Under the pieces are notes generated by a model, which made no database searches, had not been told where the DNA came from, and saw nothing but the letters and a program-made list of their open reading frames with translations. A stretch of DNA of 29,790 nt from Albibacterium sp035514885 (lineage in GTDB: Bacteria > Bacteroidota > Bacteroidia > Sphingobacteriales > Sphingobacteriaceae): positions 1 through 29,790 of the forward strand of contig NZ_DATJCH010000007.1 in NCBI RefSeq assembly GCF_035514885.1, read 5' to 3'. The translations under genes and the position numbers were made by a program. Shown piece by piece: positions 7,152-14,016 of this stretch; positions within the stretch are counted from its first letter, which is position 1, and each line of letters begins with the position of its first letter.

Positions 7152-7182
7152 CAAAGATACCTAAAAAATACCTAATAGTAAA
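7152..7182 (-). promoter_or_regulatory. Promoter of the UPF0175/DUF3368 pair with a possible operator
   Basis: On the minus strand TTTA (7179-7182) is followed after 19 bases by TATCTTTG (7152-7159), fitting the Bacteroidota TTTG-N19-21-TAnnTTTG promoter with one mismatch in the -33 box. The ATG lies 16 bases after the -7 box. Two AGGTAT copies about 12 bases apart lie in the spacer and at the edge of the -7 box, a plausible operator for self-repression by the UPF0175 protein (inference). Confidence 0.55.
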
Positions 7183-7279
7183 TTACATTAAGCCTTAAAT
7201 TCATCCCTCACAAATCGTTACGCAATCCCCAAAACTATAAATACTATTTGCATGTCGTAAGCATACTCCCAAAAATTCG

Positions 7280-8412
7280 CAGGGTCAACGCATTTAAATT
7301 TTTATAATATCCAGTAAAAATTTATTATCCCAACCGGCTCTCAATCTTTTTGATTTAAGACTTCCTTTGGATTGATCTTTTTTTAATATGTTCAGAGCCA
7401 TTTTTTGTATTAAAGCAAAGTTTTCAGCAGACCGTCCATTTCTTTTTCGTTGGTAATCTTCATTAAAGACCATGTCCAAAGTCCAATGTAAGGAATTCTC
7501 CACACCCCAGTGCATCCTTATGTATTTATTGAAATCAATTGCGTTTAAATTAAGGCTACTAATGTAATATCTGATTTCTGATTCAGTTTTTTCTTTTAGA
7601 ACTCTTTTAGATGTGATCTTTATAACGCTGTTTAGGTTTTCCCATTTCTCTTTACTATCAAGGAACTTTAGATCTGTGATAACTTCACATTTTCTTGTTT
7701 CTATGCGGCCGTGTCCCTTCTCAGTTTCTTCACAGGTTGAATTGGGTTTTTGTATTTTAAACAAGCTTTGCGCTTCTTCGTTGATTTCTTTCTGGTTGCC
7801 TTTTAATGCTAAAATGTAATCAGCTCCCTTGGTCACGATCTTTTCAGCAATAGCTTTTTGTGTGCCCATTGCATCAATAGTAATGATGGAGCCCTCAATG
7901 TCCAAAAGATCGAGCAGTTTTGGAATTGCGGAAATTTCATTCGACTTATCTTTTGTTTTATACTGACCAAGTACCAACTGGTTTTTGCATGCCCATGCAT
8001 TGACTAAATGAACGGGTGTTTTTTCATTAAATGTATCTTTTGACACTCTGACAGTCTTTCCGTCAATTGCAATCAGCTCAATATCAACGTTTTTGTTGCG
8101 CAAGGAATTAACCCATTTTATAAAGACTTCTTCAAACAGTTTAGGATCCAATATCGAAAACACACGGTTGATTGTGTCGTGTGAAGGAATCCCGTTTCGC
8201 AATTTTAGAAACTGCTTCAAAAAATCTATTTTTGTTTTGCCAAAAAGTTCAATAGAATCCCAGGATTCAGCACCGCATACAACTGCTAAAATTGTTAAAA
8301 CGATAATGTCTAATAATTCATGCCGTTTATTACGTTTAATTCTTGGATCTTTCAAATCGACTTTTAATAAAAACCTATATGGGAGACTCTGGATAAAAGG
8401 TAAAAATATTTG
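7280..8412 (-). mobile_element. ISAs1-family insertion sequence, 5' end degraded
   Basis: The 3' boundary is probably the CAGGGTCAACGCATTTAAA motif at 7280-7298, which resembles ISAs1-family ends and overlaps the transposase stop. No inverted copy of this end is found beyond the 5' side of the transposase (searched by eye to 8480), and the transposase frame lacks an ATG. The right border is therefore unknown and the coordinate given is only where the open frame ends. The element is probably truncated and inactive. Confidence 0.6.
7294..8355 (-). CDS. ISAs1-family DDE transposase, N-terminus incomplete
   Basis: 353 residues of an ISAs1 (H-repeat-like) transposase. Family landmarks are KDPRIKRNKRHEL at the start, GIPSHDTINRVF, the first catalytic Asp in LIAIDGKTVR (about residue 98), the second in IITIDAMGTQ (about 160), and the C-terminal block HWGVENSLHWTLDMVF with the catalytic Glu. 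The C-terminus (KRLRAGWDNKFLL) is complete. The only start in reach is a TTG at 8355. The frame runs about 20 codons further upstream without an ATG, while intact relatives carry about 10-15 more N-terminal residues. It probably lost its 5' end. It marks the left border of the polysaccharide locus and lies in the same direction. Confidence 0.85.
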   Translation of the reverse strand: MKDPRIKRNKRHELLDIIVLTILAVVCGAESWDSIELFGKTKIDFLKQFLKLRNGIPSHDTINRVFSILDPKLFEEVFIKWVNSLRNKNVDIELIAIDGKTVRVSKDTFNEKTPVHLVNAWACKNQLVLGQYKTKDKSNEISAIPKLLDLLDIEGSIITIDAMGTQKAIAEKIVTKGADYILALKGNQKEINEEAQSLFKIQKPNSTCEETEKGHGRIETRKCEVITDLKFLDSKEKWENLNSVIKITSKRVLKEKTESEIRYYISSLNLNAIDFNKYIRMHWGVENSLHWTLDMVFNEDYQRKRNGRSAENFALIQKMALNILKKDQSKGSLKSKRLRAGWDNKFLLDIIKI

Positions 8413-8479
8413 TCAATTATCTGTTCTTGTAAAGCAGACTGGCATAGACTGGAGAGTCTAATTGTATATGAAAAACATA

Positions 8480-9460
8480 TCAGACATTAACCGCTAAAAT
8501 ACTATTTATCTTGCTCCATCTATTCATCCAAGTATGATCACTCATCACGATATTATAGTTCTTTTCGATGAGAGGAATATAATCTGAATAATTAGAAAGT
8601 ATCGATTGTAATTGACCTACGGGATCTAATGCATCAATTTCTATTACAGGATTGTATCCAAAAAGAGTAATCATTTCTTTTGGTGCATGACCTAAAATAA
8701 TACACTTTGAAACCATGGATTGCAAATACCGAATTGTCATAGTTTCTATATTCCCCGCACGATTTGGATGAGTAATGTTTGAGGGAACACAAACAGATAT
8801 CTTTGCTTTAGCCAAACCATCAATGAAGTCTTCTCTGGTTGGAAAAATTATTTCCCCTTTCTCTTTTTCATATAAGTATACCTTTTTAGTACTATATAAA
8901 TAACTTACTATTTGCTCATGATAAGCATCATATTTTCGACCTAAGGCAAGAACATCGATGTTTTTATCCTCGTATCTATAATGTTTATATCCTTCAGGGT
9001 TTATTCCTTCAGGTATCCAATAACATTTTGTTCCATTTAATCTTTTTTGAAATAGTTCAGTAGTTTGAGAAGAAGTGAAGAATATATTATCAATTCCAAA
9101 TAAATTAACGAAACGCTCTATTTTTTTATGAGTAGCTGGCCATGAATCAAAAAGATACATACTTTTGCTGGCCGAAAAAGCAAAATATGGAAGACATTGA
9201 CTGAAATTTGTTCCCATCAGGACAACAAATAGCTGTTTTTTATATACCATTTTTTTTTTCCAGTTAAACTTAACTTGAAATTTTAACTTTGCACAAAGTT
9301 TATTCCAAATCTTCCAAATAAAAGTCGAAGACTTAATTAACAAGCAGTTTGCAGGCTTTACTGCATTTACTGAATGATCAGATAAAATTATTTCTTCAAA
9401 CTCCTTCACAGTATCCAAAGCAACATGATACTTTTTTATTAGGTTAACTATTAATTCCAT
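8480..9460 (-). CDS. Glycosyltransferase (GT-B, group 1-like)
   Basis: A 326-residue cytoplasmic protein resembling the glycosyl_transferase group 1_2 type. The first half has YLFDSWPATHKKIERF and IFFTSSQTTELF, typical of the acceptor-side domain. The second half has IDVLALGRKYDAYHEQ and a C-terminal nucleotide-sugar region, SVCVPSN...NRAGNIETMTIRYLQSMVSKCIILG, in which a Glu-x7-Glu motif is not clear. It is the last gene of the polysaccharide locus before the ISAs1 element and is about 250 bases behind the GT26 gene. That gap carries no gene I can see. Sugar specificity cannot be read from sequence. Confidence 0.72.
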   Translation of the reverse strand: MELIVNLIKKYHVALDTVKEFEEIILSDHSVNAVKPANCLLIKSSTFIWKIWNKLCAKLKFQVKFNWKKKMVYKKQLFVVLMGTNFSQCLPYFAFSASKSMYLFDSWPATHKKIERFVNLFGIDNIFFTSSQTTELFQKRLNGTKCYWIPEGINPEGYKHYRYEDKNIDVLALGRKYDAYHEQIVSYLYSTKKVYLYEKEKGEIIFPTREDFIDGLAKAKISVCVPSNITHPNRAGNIETMTIRYLQSMVSKCIILGHAPKEMITLFGYNPVIEIDALDPVGQLQSILSNYSDYIPLIEKNYNIVMSDHTWMNRWSKINSILAVNV

Positions 9461-9713
9461 GATATAATCAATGATTTGCAGATAGCTTTTATGTTAATTA
9501 TTTTTAATCGTTTCTGTTAACCGTAGTATATGTGTGCTAAACTGTTCAAACTCATCAAGTTGCCAATCTAATTAGCTAACGGGAATGACACCCATAACCC
9601 AATATGTTTGAATCACATTATTGCCACCTATTCTTTTTATTCCATTTTTTTACTGGATAAAATAGGCATTCTTTACTATACAATATTTCCTTCATGAAGA
9701 AACTAATGTCACT

Positions 9714-10457
9714 CTAATAATATCTTTTAAATAAGTCTTTAATCACTAACATAACAAACTCAAAATTTCCGAATAAATATCTTTTCCACATCCTTCTTGG
9801 CTCTTGCATAAGCCTATAAAACCATTCCAATCCTATTCCTTGCATCCAAACAGGTGCTCTTTTAGTTTTACCTGCTACGACATCAAAACTTCCGCCAACA
9901 CCCATAACAAAAGCGACATTCATCTTACCTTTATATCTGTTAACAAAAATCTCTTTTTGGGGTGAACTCATAGCCACAAATAGCATATGAGAACCTGATT
10001 TCGCAATATCAGTTACTATATTAACCTCATCCTCTTTGTGATAATAGCCATTCCGGAAACCACCAATTATTTCATTAGAATATTTATCTGAAAAGATATC
10101 ACATACTTTTGTTACAACCTCTTCTTTAGCACCAAAAAAGAAACATTTATACCCTTGTTCATGCGCCATTTTGACCAATTCCAACATCAAATCAATCCCG
10201 GCTACTCTTGCCGGTAAACCCTTTCCTGAAAAGTGGGATGCCCAAACCACAGCCATTCCATCAGCATTAATAATATCAGCATCTAACACCGATTGGCGCA
10301 ATGTCTCATCTCTTTGCATGGCAGCAATTTTTCCTGCATTAACAACAACGTGCTGCGTAAACTCCTTTGATTCAACCCTTTTCTTTATCAATGAAACTGT
10401 TTGTCCTATTGTTAAAGCATCTATGGGAATGCCGAACAACAATACTTTCTCGCTCAT
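9714..10457 (-). CDS. wecG: WecG/TagA/CpsF-family glycosyltransferase (GT26)
   Basis: A complete 247-residue GT26 enzyme at the inner membrane face. Family motifs include VNAGKIAAMQRDE (about 40-52), DADIINADGMAVVWAS (about 59-74; catalytic Asp in NADGM), GLPARVAGIDL, CFFFGAKEEV, FVAMSSPQKEIF and GVGGSFDVVAGKTKRAPVWMQGIGLEWFYRL near the C-terminus. WecG transfers ManNAcA, and TagA ManNAc, to undecaprenyl-diphospho-GlcNAc. The wecB/wecC pair at the other end of the locus, which makes UDP-ManNAcA, supports the WecG-like donor (inference). The ORF-less group II intron lies 90 bases upstream on the same strand. Confidence 0.9.
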   Translation of the reverse strand: MSEKVLLFGIPIDALTIGQTVSLIKKRVESKEFTQHVVVNAGKIAAMQRDETLRQSVLDADIINADGMAVVWASHFSGKGLPARVAGIDLMLELVKMAHEQGYKCFFFGAKEEVVTKVCDIFSDKYSNEIIGGFRNGYYHKEDEVNIVTDIAKSGSHMLFVAMSSPQKEIFVNRYKGKMNVAFVMGVGGSFDVVAGKTKRAPVWMQGIGLEWFYRLMQEPRRMWKRYLFGNFEFVMLVIKDLFKRYY

Positions 10458-10547
10458 TTAATGCTTTTTTTCATTATTTTGTATAACACATTTGTCCTTA
10501 ATTGTTGACCATGATATTTTTCATTACACAATCCTTTCGGTTACGTA

Positions 10548-11026
10548 GTCGAGTAGGCAACGGGAATTTCACCCCAAGCCTCTCACAAAACCGTGCTTGA
10601 TGGTTTTCCATCACACGGCTCTTCTAATGTAGCAAAATTTGAAAACTCATCCCCTTTCAAGTTGGTAATTAATTTAACTATTATAGTTCCTGCCCTTTGA
10701 AAGACGCCAGCCGTAGAGCCAATAATTCAGGCTCCCGCAATACTTATAACTCCGTTTCATACTCTGTAGCTTTTGACTGGGTGTACAACTTCTCGACTCC
10801 TCGTCAAGGGTTCACTCTCGTTCAGCTCCTATATCCTTTCCTGTACTATCTCATGGATAGCCTTTTCCTAAACGCTCAGCACCGTAACTCTTTACTAAAG
10901 CACCTTTAGGTGGTTTGATGCCCTCTCCTGTAAGACGACACCGGTGGTTCAACTTACAACTGTTTCCACCATCTTAACTACAGCATGCAGAACAATATTT
11001 TGCCGATGCTCTGCTTCTCGGCACAC
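10548..11026 (-). mobile_element. ORF-less group II intron (479 nt), sense to the operon
   Basis: The minus strand begins GTGTGCC at 11026, matching the GTGYG 5' end of group II introns. Domain V lies at 10588-10621: GAGCCGTGTGATGG, an AAAA loop, then CCATCAAGCACGGTTT. It is 34 nt long with the conserved AGC triad. Domain VI follows (10548-10587), and its stem leaves one bulged A (10554), 7 nt from the 3' end, as expected for the branch point; the end GAC fits the AY rule. EBS1 TATGAAA (complement of 10755-10761) pairs perfectly with TTTCATA of the 5' exon (11027-11033). A GTTG/CAAC pairing could be EBS2/IBS2. No reverse transcriptase frame is present, so domain IV is minimal and any movement would need an enzyme supplied in trans. 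Splicing would remove it from the polysaccharide transcript. Confidence 0.85.
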
Positions 11027-11030
11027 TATG

Positions 11031-11125
11031 AAATTGTTGGGGGCTTGTGAGCATCGTTATTTTCTGCCATTAAGACATTTGCTACGGGGAATGGATATAC
11101 ATTGCACATAAACCCCCAATATTTT
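11031..11125. repeat. Long imperfect hairpin next to the intron's 5' exon
   Basis: Arms 11031-11052 and 11104-11125 are complementary at 17 of 22 positions, and several of the rest can form G-U pairs. They include a GGGGG/CCCCC core and enclose a 51-base loop. The outer arm contains the exon binding site of the intron. This resembles a recombination-site palindrome more than a terminator, but no textbook attC core sequence is seen. Confidence 0.5.
11060..11083. repeat. 24-base direct repeat, copy 1
   Basis: Identical at 21 of 24 positions to 12171-12194 in the same orientation. On the minus strand both contain AGCAAATSTCTTAATG. In the other copy the ATG starts a gene; here it starts only a short open stretch. 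The copies lie 1,111 bases apart. Confidence 0.55.
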
Positions 11126-11134
11126 ATACATGAA

Positions 11135-11150
11135 GTTGCCGCCAGGTTGA
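11135..11150 (+). repeat. 16-base inverted repeat, left arm of the cassette-like block
   Basis: GTTGCCGCCAGGTTGA is the inverted copy of the arm at 12200-12215 (15 of 16 identical). The two arms bracket the two small genes between them. No target duplication is obvious outside the arms. Confidence 0.55.
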
Positions 11151-11213
11151 TATTTTTTCCAACATTTAAAGTGTTAGTTAATTGTTTTATAGGGTCTACT
11201 TTTACAACCAGAT

Positions 11214-11666
11214 TCAAGCAAGGTTCATTTTAAGAGTTTCAAAATATTCCCTTATAAAATTTCGTTTTGGTATAAATGCAAATTTTAAGTTGATTGTCTT
11301 TGATTCATTCGTTTTTAACAAGATATTCATCTCATTACCAACAATTTTCAGAGCTTTGATTTCTTCTATTCTGAATTTTTCTGGATGTTTGTTTTTTGGG
11401 AAGTGATATGATATCTCATAGTTATTCCACGAGATGAAAAATCTCTTGAACTTTAAACTACTTTTCAAGATAAAAAACGTTGTTATCCCTTGAAAAATTA
11501 GAAACAAATTTTGCCATAGGCTAACCTCAAATAATTGCATATTCCAACTTGAAAGTCTAAAAATCAGACCGATTGTCCCAATTGTAAATAGTAGTATTGA
11601 TAATGCCATCAGGATTTTTATTGATTTTTCATTTCTATTATAAATTTGTATATATGCCTCTTTCAT
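11214..11666 (-). CDS. Small membrane protein of unknown function
   Basis: 150 residues. After a charged start (MKEAYIQIYNRNEKSIK) come two membrane helices, about 18-37 (ILMALSILLFTIGTIGLIF) and 48-68 (SLWQNLFLIFQGITTFFIL), joined by a short loop. The C-terminal half is soluble and beta-rich (WNNYEISYHFP, EEIKALKIVGNEMNILLK), like the small PH-like membrane proteins common in Bacteroidota. I know no function. It does not belong to any polysaccharide pathway I recognise. It sits inside the repeat-bracketed block with the broken gene upstream (29 bases away), so it is probably accessory cargo. Confidence 0.6.
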   Translation of the reverse strand: MKEAYIQIYNRNEKSIKILMALSILLFTIGTIGLIFRLSSWNMQLFEVSLWQNLFLIFQGITTFFILKSSLKFKRFFISWNNYEISYHFPKNKHPEKFRIEEIKALKIVGNEMNILLKTNESKTINLKFAFIPKRNFIREYFETLKMNLA

Positions 11667-11695
11667 AGTTGTGGGTTAAAATATTCGAAATACAT

Positions 11696-12181
11696 TTATT
11701 GAATATGGATTCCTTTTTCTGTTGCAAACGATTTTATAATCCCCTTAATTCCCTGAACCTGTCTGAAATTTTCCGTGGGTAAGTCCAGAATTATATTACT
11801 GTTGTCAACTTTTGTTATTTTGTATCGGGCAGATTTGTATTAGTTCCAATATTTCATTCCACGCGACAATCTTTTCTTTCACAAAAGGATTTATTTTAAC
11901 ACGATTTTTTCGGCATCAACCTGAATATATGCTTTTGCACCAAATATTTCCACTAAAGGTATTCCTGCTCCTTCAATTACATGACCAATTCCAAGCGTGA
12001 GAAATATTGCAAAATAAAACCAGTCAAATACTTTTATCTTATCGTTTTCGCCAAGGTTTATAAAATTCATGATATCGAAAAAACTATTGCAAGAATTCCA
12101 AAGATTATTCTGTATTTTGATTTTTCCTTGGTCAAAAGATTGATAGAAAATAGCATGTGATTCCTTTTTATATTCTGTCAT
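11696..12181 (-). pseudogene. Small membrane-associated protein gene, broken by two frameshifts
   Basis: The first 96 codons (ATG at 12181, TAA at 11891) encode a protein with a charged start (MTEYKKESHAIFYQSF) and a hydrophobic segment near FDWFYFAIFLTLGIGHVIEG. Reading on after restoring one A in an A-run near 11893 gives INPFVKEKIVAWNEILELIQ. A second shift near 11833 then gives YKITKVDNSNIILDLPTENF and FATEKGIHIQ before a stop at 11696-11698. The three pieces read like one coherent protein of about 160 residues, so I treat it as a decayed gene. Alternatively, only the 96-residue part is real. Function unknown. Confidence 0.5.
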
Positions 12182-12194
12182 TAAGAGATTTGCT
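12171..12194. repeat. 24-base direct repeat, copy 2
   Basis: Partner of 11060-11083 (21 of 24 identical). It holds the start codon of the broken gene ending at 11696. It lies just inside the inverted-repeat arm at 12200-12215. Confidence 0.55.
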
Positions 12195-12199
12195 GTTTT

Positions 12200-12215
12200 T
12201 CAACTTGGCGGCAAC
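12200..12215 (-). repeat. 16-base inverted repeat, right arm of the cassette-like block
   Basis: On the minus strand GTTGCCGCCAAGTTGA, matching the inverted arm at 11135-11150 with one difference. It lies 22 bases past the stop of the acetyltransferase gene. Confidence 0.55.
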
Positions 12216-12237
12216 ACAACTATAAAAACCGGTGCCA

Positions 12238-12756
12238 TCATTCCCGAAACTTTATTATTTTTGCAGGCACCCCGCCAACGATAGCATAATCTTGAACATC
12301 TTTTGTAACAACTGCTCCAGCCCCAACAATGGCACCCTTACCTATAGTTACCCCATCTTTGATGATTGCATTTCTCCCTATCCAAACATCATCTTTTATT
12401 ATAGGCGGGTTTACTGGCGTAGTCCCTTGATCTATGATAGCAACCTCCCTATTTTCATAAATATGACTTGTAGCCAATATTGACACCCCTGGCGCAATTA
12501 AAACTCGGTCGCCGATTGTTGCCCCTTGAATAAAAACGTTTTCATTAATTCGGCAATCTGCCCCGATTTTTAGATGCTTACAATCTGAAATGTATATGCC
12601 GGATTCAAACTTGGCTGAATTAGAACGTTTCATGACTTTCAAAATTTTCACCAAGTAAAAAATCCTAATCTTATTACCAAAACCCACATATCTGGAATGA
12701 GGAAGATGTTTGATAAACAAATAATAAACAATTAATTTAATCCCATTCATTTGCAA
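12238..12756 (-). CDS. Hexapeptide-repeat O-acetyltransferase
   Basis: 172 residues of the left-handed beta-helix acyltransferase family (WcaF/Maa/NodL-like). After a hydrophobic, basic N-terminal ~40 residues come hexapeptide turns: GIYISDCKHLKIGADCRI, IGDRVLIAPGVSI, a loop with ATSHIYENRE, IIKDDVWIGRNAIIKDGVTIGKG and AIVGAGAVVTKDV, ending with the family tail VGGVPAKIIKFRE. The His in TSH (about residue 97) fits the catalytic His. It probably adds acetyl groups from acetyl-CoA to a sugar of the repeat unit. It ends 3 bases before the downstream limit of the preceding GT-B gene and is followed by the cassette-like block. Confidence 0.88.
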   Translation of the reverse strand: MQMNGIKLIVYYLFIKHLPHSRYVGFGNKIRIFYLVKILKVMKRSNSAKFESGIYISDCKHLKIGADCRINENVFIQGATIGDRVLIAPGVSILATSHIYENREVAIIDQGTTPVNPPIIKDDVWIGRNAIIKDGVTIGKGAIVGAGAVVTKDVQDYAIVGGVPAKIIKFRE

Positions 12757-12759
12757 AAA

Positions 12760-13968
12760 TCAACTTGGACCCAAAACTCTACTAATTACCTCAAACCTTT
12801 CCTCAAAACTATTATTCGTTCCTAAATATCGTTGTTTATACTTATCATATTCCACGATCTTTCTGGTATATAATTTATGTTCTAATTCCTTCCTCAAGTC
12901 TTCTATATCATCCAAAACAACACCAACTTCTTTAAAATAAAAAGAATAATCGTATTTAAACTGAGGATATTTTGTGATGAAAATAGGCTTATTCAAATAT
13001 ATGGCATAAAACAAAGCAGTGCTATACATCCCAATAACAAAAGAGCACATGGAAACAACCTTTGCTATACCTGTTTCCTGAATTACTTTAATATTACAAT
13101 GAGATAATCCATCTTGGTATATTGCTATGGATTCACGGGGATGAATCTGAACAACTAATTCATACCCAAAGGCCTTAACTATATCTGCATGTTTTTTTAT
13201 GAAAATGAATTCTTCAGAATAACTTAACCCAGTCAACTTTGCCATTATAACCGGCTGATGAATAAACAGAACATAACCTTCTTCCTTACTACTAACCAAT
13301 ATTTCAGATTCCTCCTTGGTATTAAATATAGGATAGCCGGAAAACAAAACCCTTTGCGAAGAATAATTAAAAATTTTGTTCGCTTCTAAGAAGTCTTCTT
13401 CCGAATAGAAGATTGCCGATTTACATTTTATCTTTTCATATCTTTTCTTCAAGAACACATCAATAATAACTTTCAATTCATAAGCTATTCCCGCCGGATC
13501 GCTCACAAGAAAACCTAAATACTTAAGGCTAATTTTTAGATATCTTTTAATACTATCTCGTAAGCAAACAACATTATATTTTACTGAATGGATTTCATTC
13601 AATATCCCGTGCTCCATAAAAAGAGTATGAATATTTTTTCTCTTTGCAATTCTGATCATCAGGACATCAAAAAGAGAGAGGAAATTATAAAAAATCATTC
13701 CACTCGGATCAATTTCACTTAAAAGTTTATTTATCTTATTATAACTGAAATTACTTACGTCAACAAGTTTATAATTCTTACCTGAAAAATCACACTCACT
13801 CCCTGTTTTTTCAGTAAGAGAAGTGGTATGCAAAACTACTAGTTCAAGGTTCTGATCAGAAATAAACTTAAAATAAGGATCAACATGATTTGCCAAATGG
13901 GAAACATGTCGAACAAAAAAAATAAGTGACTTTTTACAAGATAAATTCATAGTGTAATCAACGTCCAT
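12760..13968 (-). CDS. GT-B protein with sialyltransferase-like motifs (candidate nonulosonate transferase)
   Basis: 402 residues, no signal peptide. It resembles capsule/polysialyltransferase-type GT-B enzymes rather than the common GT4 type. Visible are FVRHVSHLANHV at the start, FMEHGI (about 117), YVLFIHQPV (about 233-241), an HP motif in VVQIHPRES (about 273-281) and a Ser-Thr motif in GMYSTALFYAIYLNKPIF (about 315-332). In bacterial sialyltransferases of families GT38, GT52 and GT80, the HP and S-S/T motifs bind CMP-sugar. As the locus makes a CMP-activated nonulosonic acid, this is the best candidate for its transferase (inference). CDP-glycerol-type transferases and uncharacterised capsule GTs are alternatives. 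Confidence 0.6.
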   Translation of the reverse strand: MDVDYTMNLSCKKSLIFFVRHVSHLANHVDPYFKFISDQNLELVVLHTTSLTEKTGSECDFSGKNYKLVDVSNFSYNKINKLLSEIDPSGMIFYNFLSLFDVLMIRIAKRKNIHTLFMEHGILNEIHSVKYNVVCLRDSIKRYLKISLKYLGFLVSDPAGIAYELKVIIDVFLKKRYEKIKCKSAIFYSEEDFLEANKIFNYSSQRVLFSGYPIFNTKEESEILVSSKEEGYVLFIHQPVIMAKLTGLSYSEEFIFIKKHADIVKAFGYELVVQIHPRESIAIYQDGLSHCNIKVIQETGIAKVVSMCSFVIGMYSTALFYAIYLNKPIFITKYPQFKYDYSFYFKEVGVVLDDIEDLRKELEHKLYTRKIVEYDKYKQRYLGTNNSFEERFEVISRVLGPS

Positions 13969-14016
13969 ATTGACAAGCCTTTCAGCAGTAATTTATAATG
14001 GATATTTACAGGGCGA

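Noticed and set aside
9575..9599. A stretch similar to the intron's domain VI (GCTAACGGGAATGACACCC against GGCAACGGGAATTTCACCC)
   Set aside because: No domain V sequence precedes it on the minus strand and the pairing is poorer, so a second intron remnant cannot be supported.
10697..10909. A 70-codon plus-strand frame
   Set aside because: It lies antisense inside the group II intron domains and has no protein-like features.
11020..11160. A classical integron attC site
   Set aside because: The palindrome is attC-like in shape, but the consensus RYYYAAC/GTTRRRY core pair is not found at its ends, and no integrase gene is in the window.
11026..11217. A 63-codon minus-strand frame ending at the intron 5' edge
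   Set aside because: It runs through the palindromic arms and the 24-base repeat; its sequence is explained by those repeats and its stop is created by the intron border.
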